Under the pieces are notes generated by a model. That model had not been told where the DNA came from. It searched no databases and worked only from the letters and a program-made list of their open reading frames with translations. This document shows, piece by piece, positions 40,429 to 51,000 of a stretch of DNA of 64,000 nucleotides; positions within the stretch are counted from its first letter, which is position 1, and every line of letters begins with the position of its first letter. Made by a program: the position numbers and the translations under genes. The stretch covers positions 1,178,001 to 1,242,000 of the forward strand of contig NC_009767.1 of NCBI RefSeq assembly GCF_000017805.1, in the 5' to 3' direction. Source of the DNA: Roseiflexus castenholzii DSM 13941. GTDB lineage: Bacteria > Chloroflexota > Chloroflexia > Chloroflexales > Roseiflexaceae.

Positions 40429-41932
40429 CGCTGGTCCCGAACGGGACGCATCCTGCAGGCTCGATGAACTTTGAAAAATACTCTGCTATCCGTCCACTCG
40501 CCTGGCGACTAATGGGGATTAAGAAATGAGTCCGGTAAGCCTGTGCTGCCGTGCCGCGCATCCTTATGATCTGCGGGCTAAAGCCCTCGCTCAGGACGTG
40601 GAAGCCCCTCCGGGGCTTCCACGATCTCAGCCAGGGCTTCAGCCCGCAGCGCCCAGGAATACTGGGTTATTTTCTTAATCTTCGACGTGCGCGCAATGAC
40701 CGAAGGCGGCATCATGGGATTGGGCGGCGGTGGCGGGTAGCGCCGGTCCCGAACGGGACGCATCCTGCAGGCTCGATGAACTTTGAAAAATACTCTGCTA
40801 TCCGTCCACCCGCCTGGCGACTAATGGGGATTAAGAAATGAGTCCGGTAAGCCTGTGCTGCCGTGCCGCGCATCCTTATGATCTGCGGGCTAAAGCCCTC
40901 GCTCAGGACGTGGAAGCCCTGGAGGGGCTTTCACGATCTCAGCCAGGGCTTCAGCCCGCAGCGCCCAGGAATACTGGGTTATTTTCTTAATCTTCGACGT
41001 GCGCGCAATGACCGAAGGCGGCATCATGGGATTGGGCGGCGGTGGCGGGTAGCGCTGGTCCCGAACGGGACGCATCCTGCAGGCTCGATGAACTTTGAAA
41101 AATACTCTGCTATCCGTCCACTCGCCTGGCGACTAATGGGGATTAAGAAATGAGTCCGGTAAGCCTGTGCTGCCGTGCCGCGCATCCTTATGATCTGCGG
41201 GCTAAAGCCCTCGCTCAGGACGTGGAAGCCCTGGAGGGGCTTTCACGATCTCAGCCAGGGCTTCAGCCCGCAGCGCCCAGGAATACTGGGTTATTTTCTT
41301 AATCTTCGACGTGCGCGCAATGACCGAAGGCGGCATCATGGGATTGGGCGGCGGTGGCGGGTAGCGCCGGTCCCGAACGGGACGCATCCTGCAGGCTCGA
41401 TGAACTTTGAAAAATACTCTGCTATCCGTCCACCCGCCTGGCGACTAATGGGGATTAAGAAATGAGTCCGGTAAACCTGTGCTGCCGTGCCGCGCATCCT
41501 TATGATCTGCGGGCTAAAGCCCTCGCTCAGGACGTGGAAGCCCTGGAGGGGCTTTCACGATCTCAGCCAGGGCTTCAGCCCGCAGCGCCCAGGAATACTG
41601 GGTTATTTTCTTAATCTTCGACGTGCGCGCAATGACCGAAGGCGGCATCATGGGATTGGGCGGCGGTGGCGGGTAGCGCTGGTCCCGAACGGGACGCATC
41701 CGGCAGGCTCGATGAACTTTGAAAAATACTCTGCTATCCGTCCACCCGCCTGGCGACTAATGGGGGATTAAGAAATGAGTCCGGTAAGCCTGTGCTGCCG
41801 TGCCGCGCATCCTTATGATCTGCGGGCTAAAGCCCTCGCTCAGGACGTGGAAGCCCCTCCGGGGCTTCCACGATCTCAGCCAGGGCTTCAGCCCGCAGCG
41901 CCCAGGAATACTGGGTTATTTTCTTAATCTTC
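40372..41932 (+). repeat. Five 312-bp tandem units that include the lyase gene's 3' end
   Basis: GACGTGCGCGCAATGACCG starts at 40372 (inside the lyase gene), 40684, 40996, 41308 and 41620: an exact 312-base period, the last unit one base longer. Each unit has the gene's last codons and stop, a CCGAACGGGACGCATCC stretch, and the dispersed nested palindrome (GCGGGCTAAAGCCCTCGC ... AGGGCTTCAGCCCGC) with a GGAAGCCC/GGGCTT(T/C)C stem. Units are nearly identical, with single-base differences such as CTCGCC/CCCGCC. Repeated open frames of 96 codons on this strand follow the period and have no support as genes. Confidence 0.93.
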
Positions 41933-42098
41933 TTACGTCGCGGGCTATGGAAAGCGAAGCCCGCCTGCGCGGGCTAGCGCGGATGATTCGGATTAATTAC
42001 TCAAAGACCATGCAGCCTGCGGGAGACAGTTGGGCAGCACAGGCACGCCTCCGCCGTGCCTGCTGTGTATTGGCATGTGACTCTGGAAAGTCTGAACG

Positions 42099-43202
42099 GT
42101 GGTAAAACTTCTCGTCTACACTGGATCGCCCGGCGCGGGCATCAGCATGGCGGCGGCAGCGGAGGCGGCGCGCGCTGCCGATGCGGGAAAGCGCACGTTG
42201 CTGCTGACGTATGGCTCGACAGCGGGGTTGGGCGCGCTTTTGGGCGTTGCCATTGGCAGCGTGCCGGTTGAAGTTGCACCGCGCCTCAATGCACTGGCGC
42301 TCGATGCCCGCAGCGAACTGGCAGCCGCCTGGGAGGAAACCCGCGCGACCCTCCTGCCGCCCTTCAGCAACCTCGCCGGTGATGAACTCCCCCAACCCCC
42401 GGCGTCTGACGCTGCGTTTGCGCTTCTCCGTATCCGTGATCTCGCTCCCAACTATGATCGCGTGGTTGTGGACGCCGGACCGCACGATCCACTGATCGAA
42501 GCGCTTGGCGTTCCCGACAATCTGCGCTGGATCGCGCGACTTCTCATTGGTCTCGACGGTCAACCCGCACAGGGGTCGCTGCTGCCGGGGTTGTTGCTGC
42601 CGCCTGAGTTTGTCAGCAATCTGCGGCGCGTGCTGGTGGAAGCCGAGCGCCTGCGCAACCTGCTCGACGCCCCCGCGAGTATGGTCTGTTATGTGCTGCG
42701 CCCCGATGCGGCGGCGCTGGCAGAGGCGCGCCTGGCAATCCCCGCCATTCAGTTGCACGGCGTGGCTGTCGGTGCGCTGGTCGCCGGTCCACTCCTGCCG
42801 CCCAACCCGGAAGACGCGCGCCTGGCGCCGCTCGAACGGTTGCAGGCAGCACTGCTCGATGAAGCCGCTGCGATCTGGTCCGCCCGGCCGTTGCTCCGGC
42901 TTGATATGAGCGCGACCGCCGGCGGGCATATGCCGTTGCTGCTCGCCGGGCGCGCCATGGGTGACGCGGGCGCCGTAACGGTGCGTTCACCCATCGGCAA
43001 TGACTATCGCGGCGAACCGGCGTTGACCTTTGAACTTCCCGGTCTGCCACAGGGCGCTATCGGGTTGACGCTGAGCGGCGACGATCTGATCGTGCGCGTG
43101 GGGTCCTATCGGCGGCATGTGCCGCTGCCTTCGCGCCTGCGCGGTGTTCGCGCCGTGCGCGCCACTCGTGAAGGCGATCTGCTCGTGGTGCGGCGCAGGT
43201 GA
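42099..43202 (+). CDS. ArsA/Get3-like ATPase-fold protein with degenerate P-loop
   Basis: 367 residues from GTG. The N-terminus LLVYTGSPGAGISMAAAAEAA aligns with the deviant Walker A of ArsA/Get3/MinD (GKGGVGKT), but the conserved lysines are missing (GSPGAGIS). VVVDAGPHDPLIEAL stands where ArsA has its switch region DTAPTGHTLRLL. Residues about 305-367 (FELPGLPQGAIGLTLSGDDL; RVGSYRRHVPLP) form the small HSP20-like beta domain that ends many bacterial ArsA-like proteins. ATP hydrolysis is doubtful; it may be a regulatory or partner subunit. The gene follows the 312-bp array and no partner ArsA is in the window. Confidence 0.8.
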   Translation: MVKLLVYTGSPGAGISMAAAAEAARAADAGKRTLLLTYGSTAGLGALLGVAIGSVPVEVAPRLNALALDARSELAAAWEETRATLLPPFSNLAGDELPQPPASDAAFALLRIRDLAPNYDRVVVDAGPHDPLIEALGVPDNLRWIARLLIGLDGQPAQGSLLPGLLLPPEFVSNLRRVLVEAERLRNLLDAPASMVCYVLRPDAAALAEARLAIPAIQLHGVAVGALVAGPLLPPNPEDARLAPLERLQAALLDEAAAIWSARPLLRLDMSATAGGHMPLLLAGRAMGDAGAVTVRSPIGNDYRGEPALTFELPGLPQGAIGLTLSGDDLIVRVGSYRRHVPLPSRLRGVRAVRATREGDLLVVRRR

Positions 43203-43204
43203 TT

Positions 43205-43352
43205 ATACCAATGACGATTGAAGATGCCGCATGCTGGTCATTCCGAGCGCAGCGACTTGTCATTCCGAGCGCAGCGAGGAATCGAAGCGGGTCGCGCACG
43301 ACCCCTCGCGCTGCTCGGTGTGACCATGCCGGATGGTCACAGGTAAGTGATA
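43205..43352 (+). mobile_element. MITE-like element copy
   Basis: ATACCAATGACGATTGAAG at the left, the CATTCCGAGCGCAGCGA core twice, and GTGACCATGCCGGATGGTCAC near the right. The right terminus is decayed (AGGTAAGTGATATTA instead of AGGGAATTGGTAT). It begins two bases after the ArsA-like stop. Confidence 0.8.
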
Positions 43353-43496
43353 TTATTGCCACAACGATACCCAAGACCTTTGAGGTTGAGTGGAGGATGG
43401 ATTACAGACCGCGCGCGCAGCGCCGGTCTCCCGGCTCCCGCACACGGGAGCGGGGCAGGGGGTGAGGGCGCAGCGGTCCGCCTGCGCTCGTTTCCC

Positions 43497-44978
43497 TCAC
43501 GGCGCCATCCCCCACATCGCCATCTGCTCCTCAGCGCGGATGCGCCACTCCGAGGCCGGCGCGAGATCGGCGGCGCGGATCAGGGCGGTGCGCGCTGCTG
43601 TTCGATCTCCCAGCGCCGCTAGCGCCCGTCCATAGTGATATGCAGCCTCAGCACTCGCGGGGTCGAGGGTCTGCGCCAGCGCCGCCGCATCACGCGCTCC
43701 CGCAATATCGCCACATGCCAGGCGCGCGTGCGCCAGCGCCGACCACGACTGCGCATTCTTTGGCAGCCGGGCGACTGCTTCGGTGGCTGCGGGAAGCCCT
43801 TTTTCGCAGATCTGTAACGAGGTCTTCAGGTGGTACTGCGCCAGCGCCAGCGCGTAGGCGCCGCGCATCGCCGCCGGCGCAACCCGAAGCGCTTCGGCAT
43901 ACGCTGCCGCCGCTGCCGGATAATCGCGTTGCGCAGTATGCCATTCCCCCAGTGCCAGCAGGACATCCGGGTCGTTCGGCGCAAGGCGGCGCGCCTCCTG
44001 GAGTTCAGTAAGCGCCGCCTGCGCGTCATGCACGGCAAGGCGCCCCAGCGCCAGCAATATTCGTGGTCGCGGATCGTCCGGCGCAGCCAGTGCCAGATCG
44101 TGCAGGCGCGCCAGCGCAACTCCAACGTCGCCGTTCAATAGTTGCGCATACGCGGAATATGCTTCTGCCGCCTGCGTCAGCGACCCGCGTTCGCGCGCAA
44201 TGGCAAACTGTTCTTCCGCCAGCCGCGTCCATCCCACATCCAGGTAGATCTGTCCTAACAGTTGCGGGCGGATTGCTTCGTCGGACGCCAGGATCGCTGC
44301 GATCTGCGCGACATCGGGGCGCGGCAGCGGACGCAACGGCGTTGCCAGCGGTTGTTCGATTGGATGCAGCCTGCCTTCCTTCGTGACCGCCATTCGCGCT
44401 TCATTCCATGCGCCGCTCAGGTCGCTTCCGGCGATTAGGGCGGCAATCCGGGCATGCGCTGTTCTGCGCCACGTGTCGGGAAGTCCAACCGCAAGAGCAG
44501 CGCGATACCCGGATTCTGCGCCTGCATAATCGTTCTGGCTCAACCGCTCTTCCGCCTCCAGCGCGAGGCGCAGACTGTACAATGCAGAAGATGTGGGGAT
44601 CTGCATCCACATGCGCGAAGCTTCATCCGCATATCCCATATCTGCCGCCAGGCGACCCTGATACAACCGCGCCAGGGCGGTGTCGGCTTCGTTCAATCCC
44701 AACCTCAGCGCCCAACCGAATTCACGGCTCGCCGCTGCACTCTCGCCGCGCACCGTCAGCGCCATGCCGAGCCGCAGGCGTGCCGGGGCAAAACCGGGCG
44801 CGCGCGTCGCCAGCGCGTGGTAGGCGTGAAACGCCTCGTAGTGCCGTCCCGCGACGAAAAGCGCATCCGCCTGTCGCAACGCATCGCGCGGGTCGGGATG
44901 AAACGCGAGTCGCGCCGCTAGAAGCGTTGCCGCCAGTATGAGAAGGATTTGAATAAACTGGATGCGGTGAAACTTCAC
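43497..44978 (-). CDS. Tetratricopeptide-repeat protein with N-terminal membrane segment
   Basis: 493 residues from a GTG. Residues about 8-25 (FIQILLILAATLLAARLAF) form a membrane segment or uncleaved signal; the rest is alpha-helical TPR repeats (ADALFVAGRHYEAFHAYHAL; ALGEWHTAQRDYPAAAAAYAEAL; PASAEAAYHYGRALAALGD). It is probably a scaffold for protein contacts on the outer face of the membrane. There is no ribosome-binding site at the GTG, and the IS-like element begins only 21 bases upstream. The frame is open up to a stop inside the IS end, so the original 5' end may have been cut off by the insertion. Confidence 0.85.
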   Translation of the reverse strand: MKFHRIQFIQILLILAATLLAARLAFHPDPRDALRQADALFVAGRHYEAFHAYHALATRAPGFAPARLRLGMALTVRGESAAASREFGWALRLGLNEADTALARLYQGRLAADMGYADEASRMWMQIPTSSALYSLRLALEAEERLSQNDYAGAESGYRAALAVGLPDTWRRTAHARIAALIAGSDLSGAWNEARMAVTKEGRLHPIEQPLATPLRPLPRPDVAQIAAILASDEAIRPQLLGQIYLDVGWTRLAEEQFAIARERGSLTQAAEAYSAYAQLLNGDVGVALARLHDLALAAPDDPRPRILLALGRLAVHDAQAALTELQEARRLAPNDPDVLLALGEWHTAQRDYPAAAAAYAEALRVAPAAMRGAYALALAQYHLKTSLQICEKGLPAATEAVARLPKNAQSWSALAHARLACGDIAGARDAAALAQTLDPASAEAAYHYGRALAALGDRTAARTALIRAADLAPASEWRIRAEEQMAMWGMAP

Positions 44979-44999
44979 GGGTTTAAGAACCAGGAACTG

Positions 45000-46468
45000 A
45001 GCTCGACTTTATCCATTCGGTAGACGAAAAACGGGAGGCAGGGTACGCTTGGCTAGAACCCAACTACCACGAAGGGGCCAGCCATGCGCAACCTGCCACG
45101 AGCGATTATACCGGTCCTCCGCAAGTTCGAGTTGCTGTTTAGCGAGCGTGTATGGGAATGGGCGAAGATACTGCTCATCGGCGCCATCCTAGCCCCCGGC
45201 AAGCGCACGGTCACTTCGGCGCTGCGGGTGATGGGGCTGAGCGACGATGCGCAATTCCAGAACTACCATCGCGTCCTCAACCGCGCCGTCTGGTCGCCCT
45301 ACGCCGCCAGCCGCATCCTGCTGCGCCTGCTCGTCGACGCCTTCGTTCCGTCCGATACGGCTATCGTGCTCGGCCTCGACGACCATATCGAGCGCCGGCG
45401 CGGGGCCAAGATCAAGGCCAAGGGGATCTACCGCGACCCTGTCCGCTCGTCGCGCTCGTTCTTCGTCAAGACCAGCGGCCTGCGCTGGTTGTGTCTGATG
45501 CTGCTCGCCCCCATCCCTTGGGCCCAGCGGGTTTGGGCCTTGCCCTTTCTGACCGTCCTGGCGCCCTCCGAGCGCTGCCATCAGGAGCTCGGCAAGCGCC
45601 ACAAACAGCTCACCGACTGGGCGCGTCAGATCATCTTCCAAGTCCGTCAGTGGCTGCCCGAGCGCGTGCTGGTCGTTGTGGCCGACAGCAGCTACGCCGC
45701 GCTCGAACTGCTTGCCGCCTGCCAGGGCTTGCCCAACCCCGTTACCGTGGTCACGCGCTTGCGCTTGGATGCGGCCTTGTACGACACGGCGTACGTGCAC
45801 CCAGCAGGGCGACCCGGTCGGCCGCGCAAGAAAGGCGCACGGCAGCCGACCCTGGAGCAGCGGCTCAGCGACCCGACCACAGACTGGCAGCACACGAGCG
45901 TGCGTTGGTATGGCGGAACGACGCGAACGGTGCGGCTGGCATCGGCAACGGCGGTCTGGTATCACAGTGGCTTGCCGCCGGTGAGCATTCGCTGGGTGCT
46001 CATTACCGACCCCGATGGGAAGTTTGAGGCCCAGGCGCTGCTGAGCACGAACCCGGCGGCTACCCCCAAGGAGATTGTGGAGTGGTTCGTGATGCGCTGG
46101 CAGGTGGAGGTCACGTTCGAGGAAGCGCGAGCACACTTGGGCATCGAGACCCAGCGCCAGTGGTCGGACCTGGCGATCCTGCGTACGACACCGGTGCTGT
46201 TGGGGTTGTTCTCGCTCGTGACGCTGTTCGCCCATCACCTACTCCAAGCAGGCGAGTTGCCCGTGAGGCAGGCGGCCTGGTACACCAAGGCGCTGCCGAC
46301 CTTCAGCGACACACTGGCCTTCGTCCGCAAGCAGCTCTGGCCGGTCACCATTTCTTGGATGTCGCCTGCGGAAGCCGACATGGTCAAAATCCCGAAGTCG
46401 TTACTTGTTCGCCTGACTGATGCGCTCGCCTATGCTGCGTGAGCGGCACAGATGGATAAAGTCGAGCT
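45000..46468 (+). mobile_element. IS701-like insertion sequence
   Basis: A transposase gene is bracketed by perfect 17-base inverted repeats AGCTCGACTTTATCCAT (45000-45016) and its complement (46452-46468). The outer bases also partly match. The element is about 1.47 kb with one gene. I see no clean target-site duplication. Ends and gene are intact, so it may still be able to move. Confidence 0.85.
45084..46442 (+). CDS. IS701-family transposase (DDE type)
   Basis: 452 residues, full length. Catalytic acidic positions are suggested by AIVLGLDDHIERRRG, VLVVVADSSYAALELL and VEVTFEEARAHLGIETQRQW (the DDE order with the C-terminal E followed by a conserved ETQRQW block typical of IS701/DDE_5 proteins). 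It cuts and re-joins the element's ends. ATG follows AGGGGCCAGCC, a poor ribosome-binding site. Base use is like the neighbours. A reversed long frame (45189-46238) is an antisense shadow. Confidence 0.9.
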   Translation: MRNLPRAIIPVLRKFELLFSERVWEWAKILLIGAILAPGKRTVTSALRVMGLSDDAQFQNYHRVLNRAVWSPYAASRILLRLLVDAFVPSDTAIVLGLDDHIERRRGAKIKAKGIYRDPVRSSRSFFVKTSGLRWLCLMLLAPIPWAQRVWALPFLTVLAPSERCHQELGKRHKQLTDWARQIIFQVRQWLPERVLVVVADSSYAALELLAACQGLPNPVTVVTRLRLDAALYDTAYVHPAGRPGRPRKKGARQPTLEQRLSDPTTDWQHTSVRWYGGTTRTVRLASATAVWYHSGLPPVSIRWVLITDPDGKFEAQALLSTNPAATPKEIVEWFVMRWQVEVTFEEARAHLGIETQRQWSDLAILRTTPVLLGLFSLVTLFAHHLLQAGELPVRQAAWYTKALPTFSDTLAFVRKQLWPVTISWMSPAEADMVKIPKSLLVRLTDALAYAA

Positions 46469-46503
46469 GAGAACCAGAGGTCAAAGGTTAAGGGTGAGGA
46501 GTT

Positions 46504-46620
46504 ATACCAATGACGATCGACGATGCCGCATGCTTGTCATTCCGAGCGCAGCGACGGGTCATTCTGCGCGCAGCGACGGGTCATTCCGAGCGCAGCGAGG
46601 AATCTCAGCGGGTCGCGCAC
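46504..46620 (+). mobile_element. MITE-like element, left half only
   Basis: ATACCAATGACGATCGACG and the CATTCCGAGCGCAGCGA core (repeated three times with variation) are present. After GCGGGTCGCGCACG the sequence switches to the 71-bp repeat, so the right half is lost or replaced. Confidence 0.75.
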
Positions 46621-47628
46621 GCCCCTCTCGCCTCTTGCCCCGCGCCTCGGGTCTCGTTTCAACATTCGACCTTCTTCAACGTGAAACGTTCGCCCCTCTC
46701 GCCTCTTGCCCCGCGCCTCGGGTCTCGTTTCAACATTCGACCTTCTTCAACGTGAAACGTTCGCCCCTCTCGCCTCTTGCCCCGCGCCTCGGGTCTCGTT
46801 TCAACATTCGACCTTCTTCAACGTGAAACGTTCGCCCCTCTCGCCTCTTGCCCCGCGCCTCGGGTCTCGTTTCAACATTCGACCTTCTTCAACGTGAAAC
46901 GTTCGCCCCTCTCGCCTCTTGCCCCGCGCCTCGGGTCTCGTTTCAACATTCGACCTTCTTCAACGTGAAACGTTCGCCCCTCTCGCCTCTTGCCCCGCGC
47001 CTCGGGTCTCGTTTCAACATTCGACCTTCTTCAACGTGAAACGTTCGCCCCTCTCGCCTCTTGCCCCGCGCCTCGGGTCTCGTTTCAACATTCGACCTTC
47101 TTCAACGTGAAACGTTCGCCCCTCTCGCCTCTTGCCCCGCGCCTCGGGTCTCGTTTCAACATTCGACCTTCTTCAACGTGAAACGTTCGCCCCTCTCGCC
47201 TCTTGCCCCGCGCCTCGGGTCTCGTTTCAACATTCAACCTTCTTCAACGTGAAACGTTCGCCCCTCTCGCCTCTTGCCCCGCGCCTCGGGTCTCGTTTCA
47301 ACATTCGACCTTCTTCAACGTGAAACGTTCGCCCCTCTCGCCCCTTGCCCCGCACCTCGGGTCTCGTTTCAACATTCGACCTTCTTCAACGTGAAACGTT
47401 CGCCCCTCTCGCCTCTTGCCCCGCGCCTCGGGTCTCGTTTCAACATTCGACCTTCTTCAACGTGAAACGTTCGCCCCTCTCGCCCCTTGCCCCGCGCCTC
47501 GGGTCTCGTTTCAACATTCGACCTTCTTCAACGTGAAACGTTCGCCCCTCTCGCCTCTTGCCCCGCGCCTCGGACCTCGTTTCAACATTCGACCTCCTTC
47601 AACGTGAAACGTTCGCCCCTCTCGCCTC
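46621..47628 (+). repeat. Fourteen 71-bp tandem repeats
   Basis: Units start TTGCCCCGCGCCTCGGG at 46635 and every 71 bases to 47558. Each unit contains a GTTTCA ... TGAAAC inverted pair around TTCAACATTCGACC and ends CGCCCCTCTCGCCTC. Units differ by one to three bases at most. All open frames through it repeat the same 63 residues and are not genes. It is not a CRISPR array: there is no alternation of constant repeat and unique spacer. Confidence 0.95.
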
Positions 47629-47815
47629 TCACCTCACCCCTCTCGCCTCACCCCTCTCGCCTCACCCCTCTCGCCTCTCGCCTCACCCCTCTCGCCTCAC
47701 CCCTCTCGCCTCTCGCCTCACCCCTCTCGCCTCTCGCCTCTCGCCTCTCGCCTCACCCCTCTCACCTCTCGCTTCTCGCCTCACCCCTCTCGCCTCTTGC
47801 CCCGCGCCTCGGACC
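47629..47815 (+). repeat. CTCGCCTCACCC minisatellite
   Basis: CTCACCCCTCTCGCCTC words in irregular order join the 71-bp array to one degenerate 71-bp copy (about 47786-47840), which ends near the giant gene's promoter region. It matches the vocabulary seen near 31.6 kb. Confidence 0.85.
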
Positions 47816-47900
47816 TCGTTTCCACGTTCAATGTTCAACCTTCAACGCTTCCTCACACATTGTTTACAACTTCGGCTCGATTTCGCAACCAAATTGCAAC

Positions 47901-47929
47901 TGTTTCCATGCCCCTTCATGTAGTATAGT
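47901..47929 (+). promoter_or_regulatory. Weak promoter candidate for the giant surface-protein gene
   Basis: TATAGT at 47924-47929 with TGTTTC 17 bases upstream (47901-47906), in the AT-richer stretch just before the gene. The -35 match is poor. Confidence 0.3.
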
Positions 47930-48040
47930 CGAAGTGATGTGTGCCTGCCACGTATGCGGAAATATGATTATGTGGCGGGCATTTGTATACGTTGCGTCGT
48001 CCTGTCGTCCGCTCTCCTCATTCAGCGCAAGGTGGTTTGC

Positions 48041-51000
48041 ATGGCAACAACCCACACCTCACATCGTGCTCGACGCCTGCACATGCGCCGTTGGGCAGTG
48101 ATTTCCGCTGCCGCTCTGATGCTCTCGACCCTGCTCGCCTTTTTTGGTGCGCGTGTTGCGAGCGCTGTCGGCGACCTGACGGTGCGCGTCTACGCGGATA
48201 GTAACCGCAATGGGCAGTACGACGGCGGCGAACCCGCTGTGAGCGGTGTACCGGTGTCGGTGTTTAACACCGACAACAATCTGCTCTATTCGGTGAACAC
48301 GAATGCCTCTGGATTGGCAATCTTTCCCAACACTCCCAACGGCGATTACCGCGTCGAGGTGACGAACCCCAACAATGGTCTTCCCAACGGCACCGTTGTC
48401 TCCGTGCCAGGACCGACAACGCCAGGGCAGGACAATGCTCTGGTGTTTTTTGTGAATATCAACAATGCGCCGGTTCAGCGCGATGTCGGTCTCCGGTCGC
48501 TCGATGCGTCCGGCATTGATGCCGGCGCTCCTGCTGGATTCCGCACCATCGTCGTGCGCGCATGGGACGATCAGGACGCCAATGGCATTCAGGACGCCGG
48601 TGAACCCGGCTTGAGCGGGCTGACGCTCGGATTGTACACTCCGTCGAATGTGCTGGTCGCCACTGCGACCGCCGGACCAGATGGCACGTACCGTTTTGTG
48701 GACAATGTCCCGGCAGGTGTCAGCAACTACACTATCCGCGTCACCGGCGGCATTCCTGCCGGGTGGGTGCTGACGACGCCCAATGCGAACTTCGACAGTG
48801 AGGATCGGCGCGACTCCGATGCGCAACTCGTTGTGGGCGAGCCGCGCATTACCGTTCCCAATGCAGCGCGCGGTGTGAATGACGATAGTCTGGACGTCGG
48901 CTTCGCGCGCGGCGCGGTGAGCGGCTTCGTCTGGCGCGACCTTGACCAGAACGGTCTGCGCGATCCGGGTGAGCCGTTCATCAATGGCGTGGAGGTCGAA
49001 TTGCGTGACTCATCCGATAATCTCATCGATACGCAGACCACGCGATCCATCCTCAACGATCCTGCCAATCGCGCCGGGTTCTTTGAGTTCGTGAGTGTGC
49101 CGCTGACGGCGACGTACCGAGTGCGCATTCCGAATGACGAGTTCAATGCCGCCACCGATCCGCTCTATGGTCATGCGACGCCGCCCAACCAGACGGCAAC
49201 CCCGCCTGCTATCGGCGATCAGGGTCTTATCAACGGCACAACGGATGGTCCTGCGGTTATCGGCGCTAGTGATTTCCTCCAAACACCCAACTTTACCCTG
49301 GATGCAACCAATCGTCGCAATGAGACCTCGAATTTCGGCCTCTACGCCGGCACGGTCGGCGATTTCGTCTGGCACGATGTGAACCGCAACGGGAGCGTTG
49401 ATCCGCTCGAAACAACGCTCGGATTGGCGAATGCGCTGGTCTTTGTGGACCTGGATAGCGACTGTCAGATCGACACAGGCGAACCACAGATGACCACCGA
49501 TCTCTACGGGAACTATCGCTTTGACAGCCTGCCCCTCGGTATTACCTACACCGTGGTTCTCGACGCCTCCAACTTCGCACCCGGCGGCGCGCTCGAAGGG
49601 CTTGGCTACACCACCGGCGCTCCCTGCGGTTCAACCGAGGGGGTGGTGATCACCACAACGCTCCTCACTGCAAGTCAGCCGACGGATTTCACTGTTGACT
49701 TCGGCATTGTGCGCGCCGAAATCGGCAACTTTGTCTGGGAAGATGACAATGGCAACGGCATCTTCGATCTGAGTGAAACGGGCATTCAGAGCGTCACCGT
49801 TCAACTCTACGGCGCCGGACCCGACAACACGTTCTTCACTGTCGATGATGTCACCATCGGTCTGTCGCAGACGACGAACGCCAGCGGCATCTATACTATT
49901 ACCGACATTCTCTCCGGAACGTACTACGCGACGTTCGATCTGAGCGCGCTGCCGCCGGCGTATGTGGCGAGCATTGTCACGCCAACCGGTTGGTTGAGCG
50001 TTGATCCGCCTGCCAGCAGTTCAGACGATGTCAATGATGTGCGCGCGTTGGTCAGCGGGCGCGTCTGGCGCACGCCGACGTTCACGATTGCGCGCGGTAG
50101 TCAGAATCCCGGCGTCGATGCGGCGGTCTACCGACCGGCATCCCTCTCAGGGCGCGTCTTCTTCGACCAGAACGGCAATAACCAGGATGAAACCTCGCCT
50201 GAGCCGGGGCTGTCCAATTTCACCGTCAATCTGCTCCGCGCCGCCGATAATACGCTGATGATGACAACGACGACCCTTGCTGACGGCAGTTATGCCTTCA
50301 GCAGCGTCGCGCCGCTCACCTATGTGGTCGAAATCGTGCGCCCCGATCCGTCCAACTGGTCATTCGTTGCGCCCGACAATCCTTCAGCTGGTGACCCGCT
50401 CGCCAGTGATGTCGATGCAAATGGGCGCACCAGCGTTCTGACGGTGACCTCGGGAATCACTGTGACCGACGTTGATGCCGGTTTGCGCGGGAACAACATT
50501 GTTCAGGGCTACGTTTTCTTCGACCGCGACGGCAGTTTCACGCAGACTGCCAATGATCAGGCGCTGAATAGCGCAACCGCGACGCTAACTGTGACGGTCG
50601 CTACTGTCAATCTGACGACGACCTACACACTGACTGCCACAACCACCGGCAGTGATCCAAACTATTCATTCGCCGGTCTCCCCGGTGGGACAGCAGGCGT
50701 GACCTACACGCTGGCGTTCGCTCCGCCGGATGGTACGTACACCGCCTCACTCGCCGATGTCGGCGGCAATGATGCGCTGGACAGCGATGGACCATTCATC
50801 GCGGTGACCGGCGCAACGGTTGGCGTCAGCAACACGCTGGACTATGACCAGGGGTACTGGCGTCCGGTCACCGTGCGCGCCCGCATTTTCGATGAGATCA
50901 CAGCCCTGCCGCCCGACAACGTCTACAACGTGGGCGACACCGGCATCACGACCGCCACGGTCACAATTACGACCACCAACGGCGCGGTGACGCCGCTCGG

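Noticed and set aside
40551..42105. Repeated 96-residue frames at 312-base spacing
   Set aside because: They follow the repeat period, lack ribosome-binding sites and cross the palindromes; repeat by-products, not a protein family.
46621..47628. CRISPR-like array with direct repeats containing GTTTCA
   Set aside because: The whole 71-bp unit is repeated; there are no unique spacers and no cas genes in the window.
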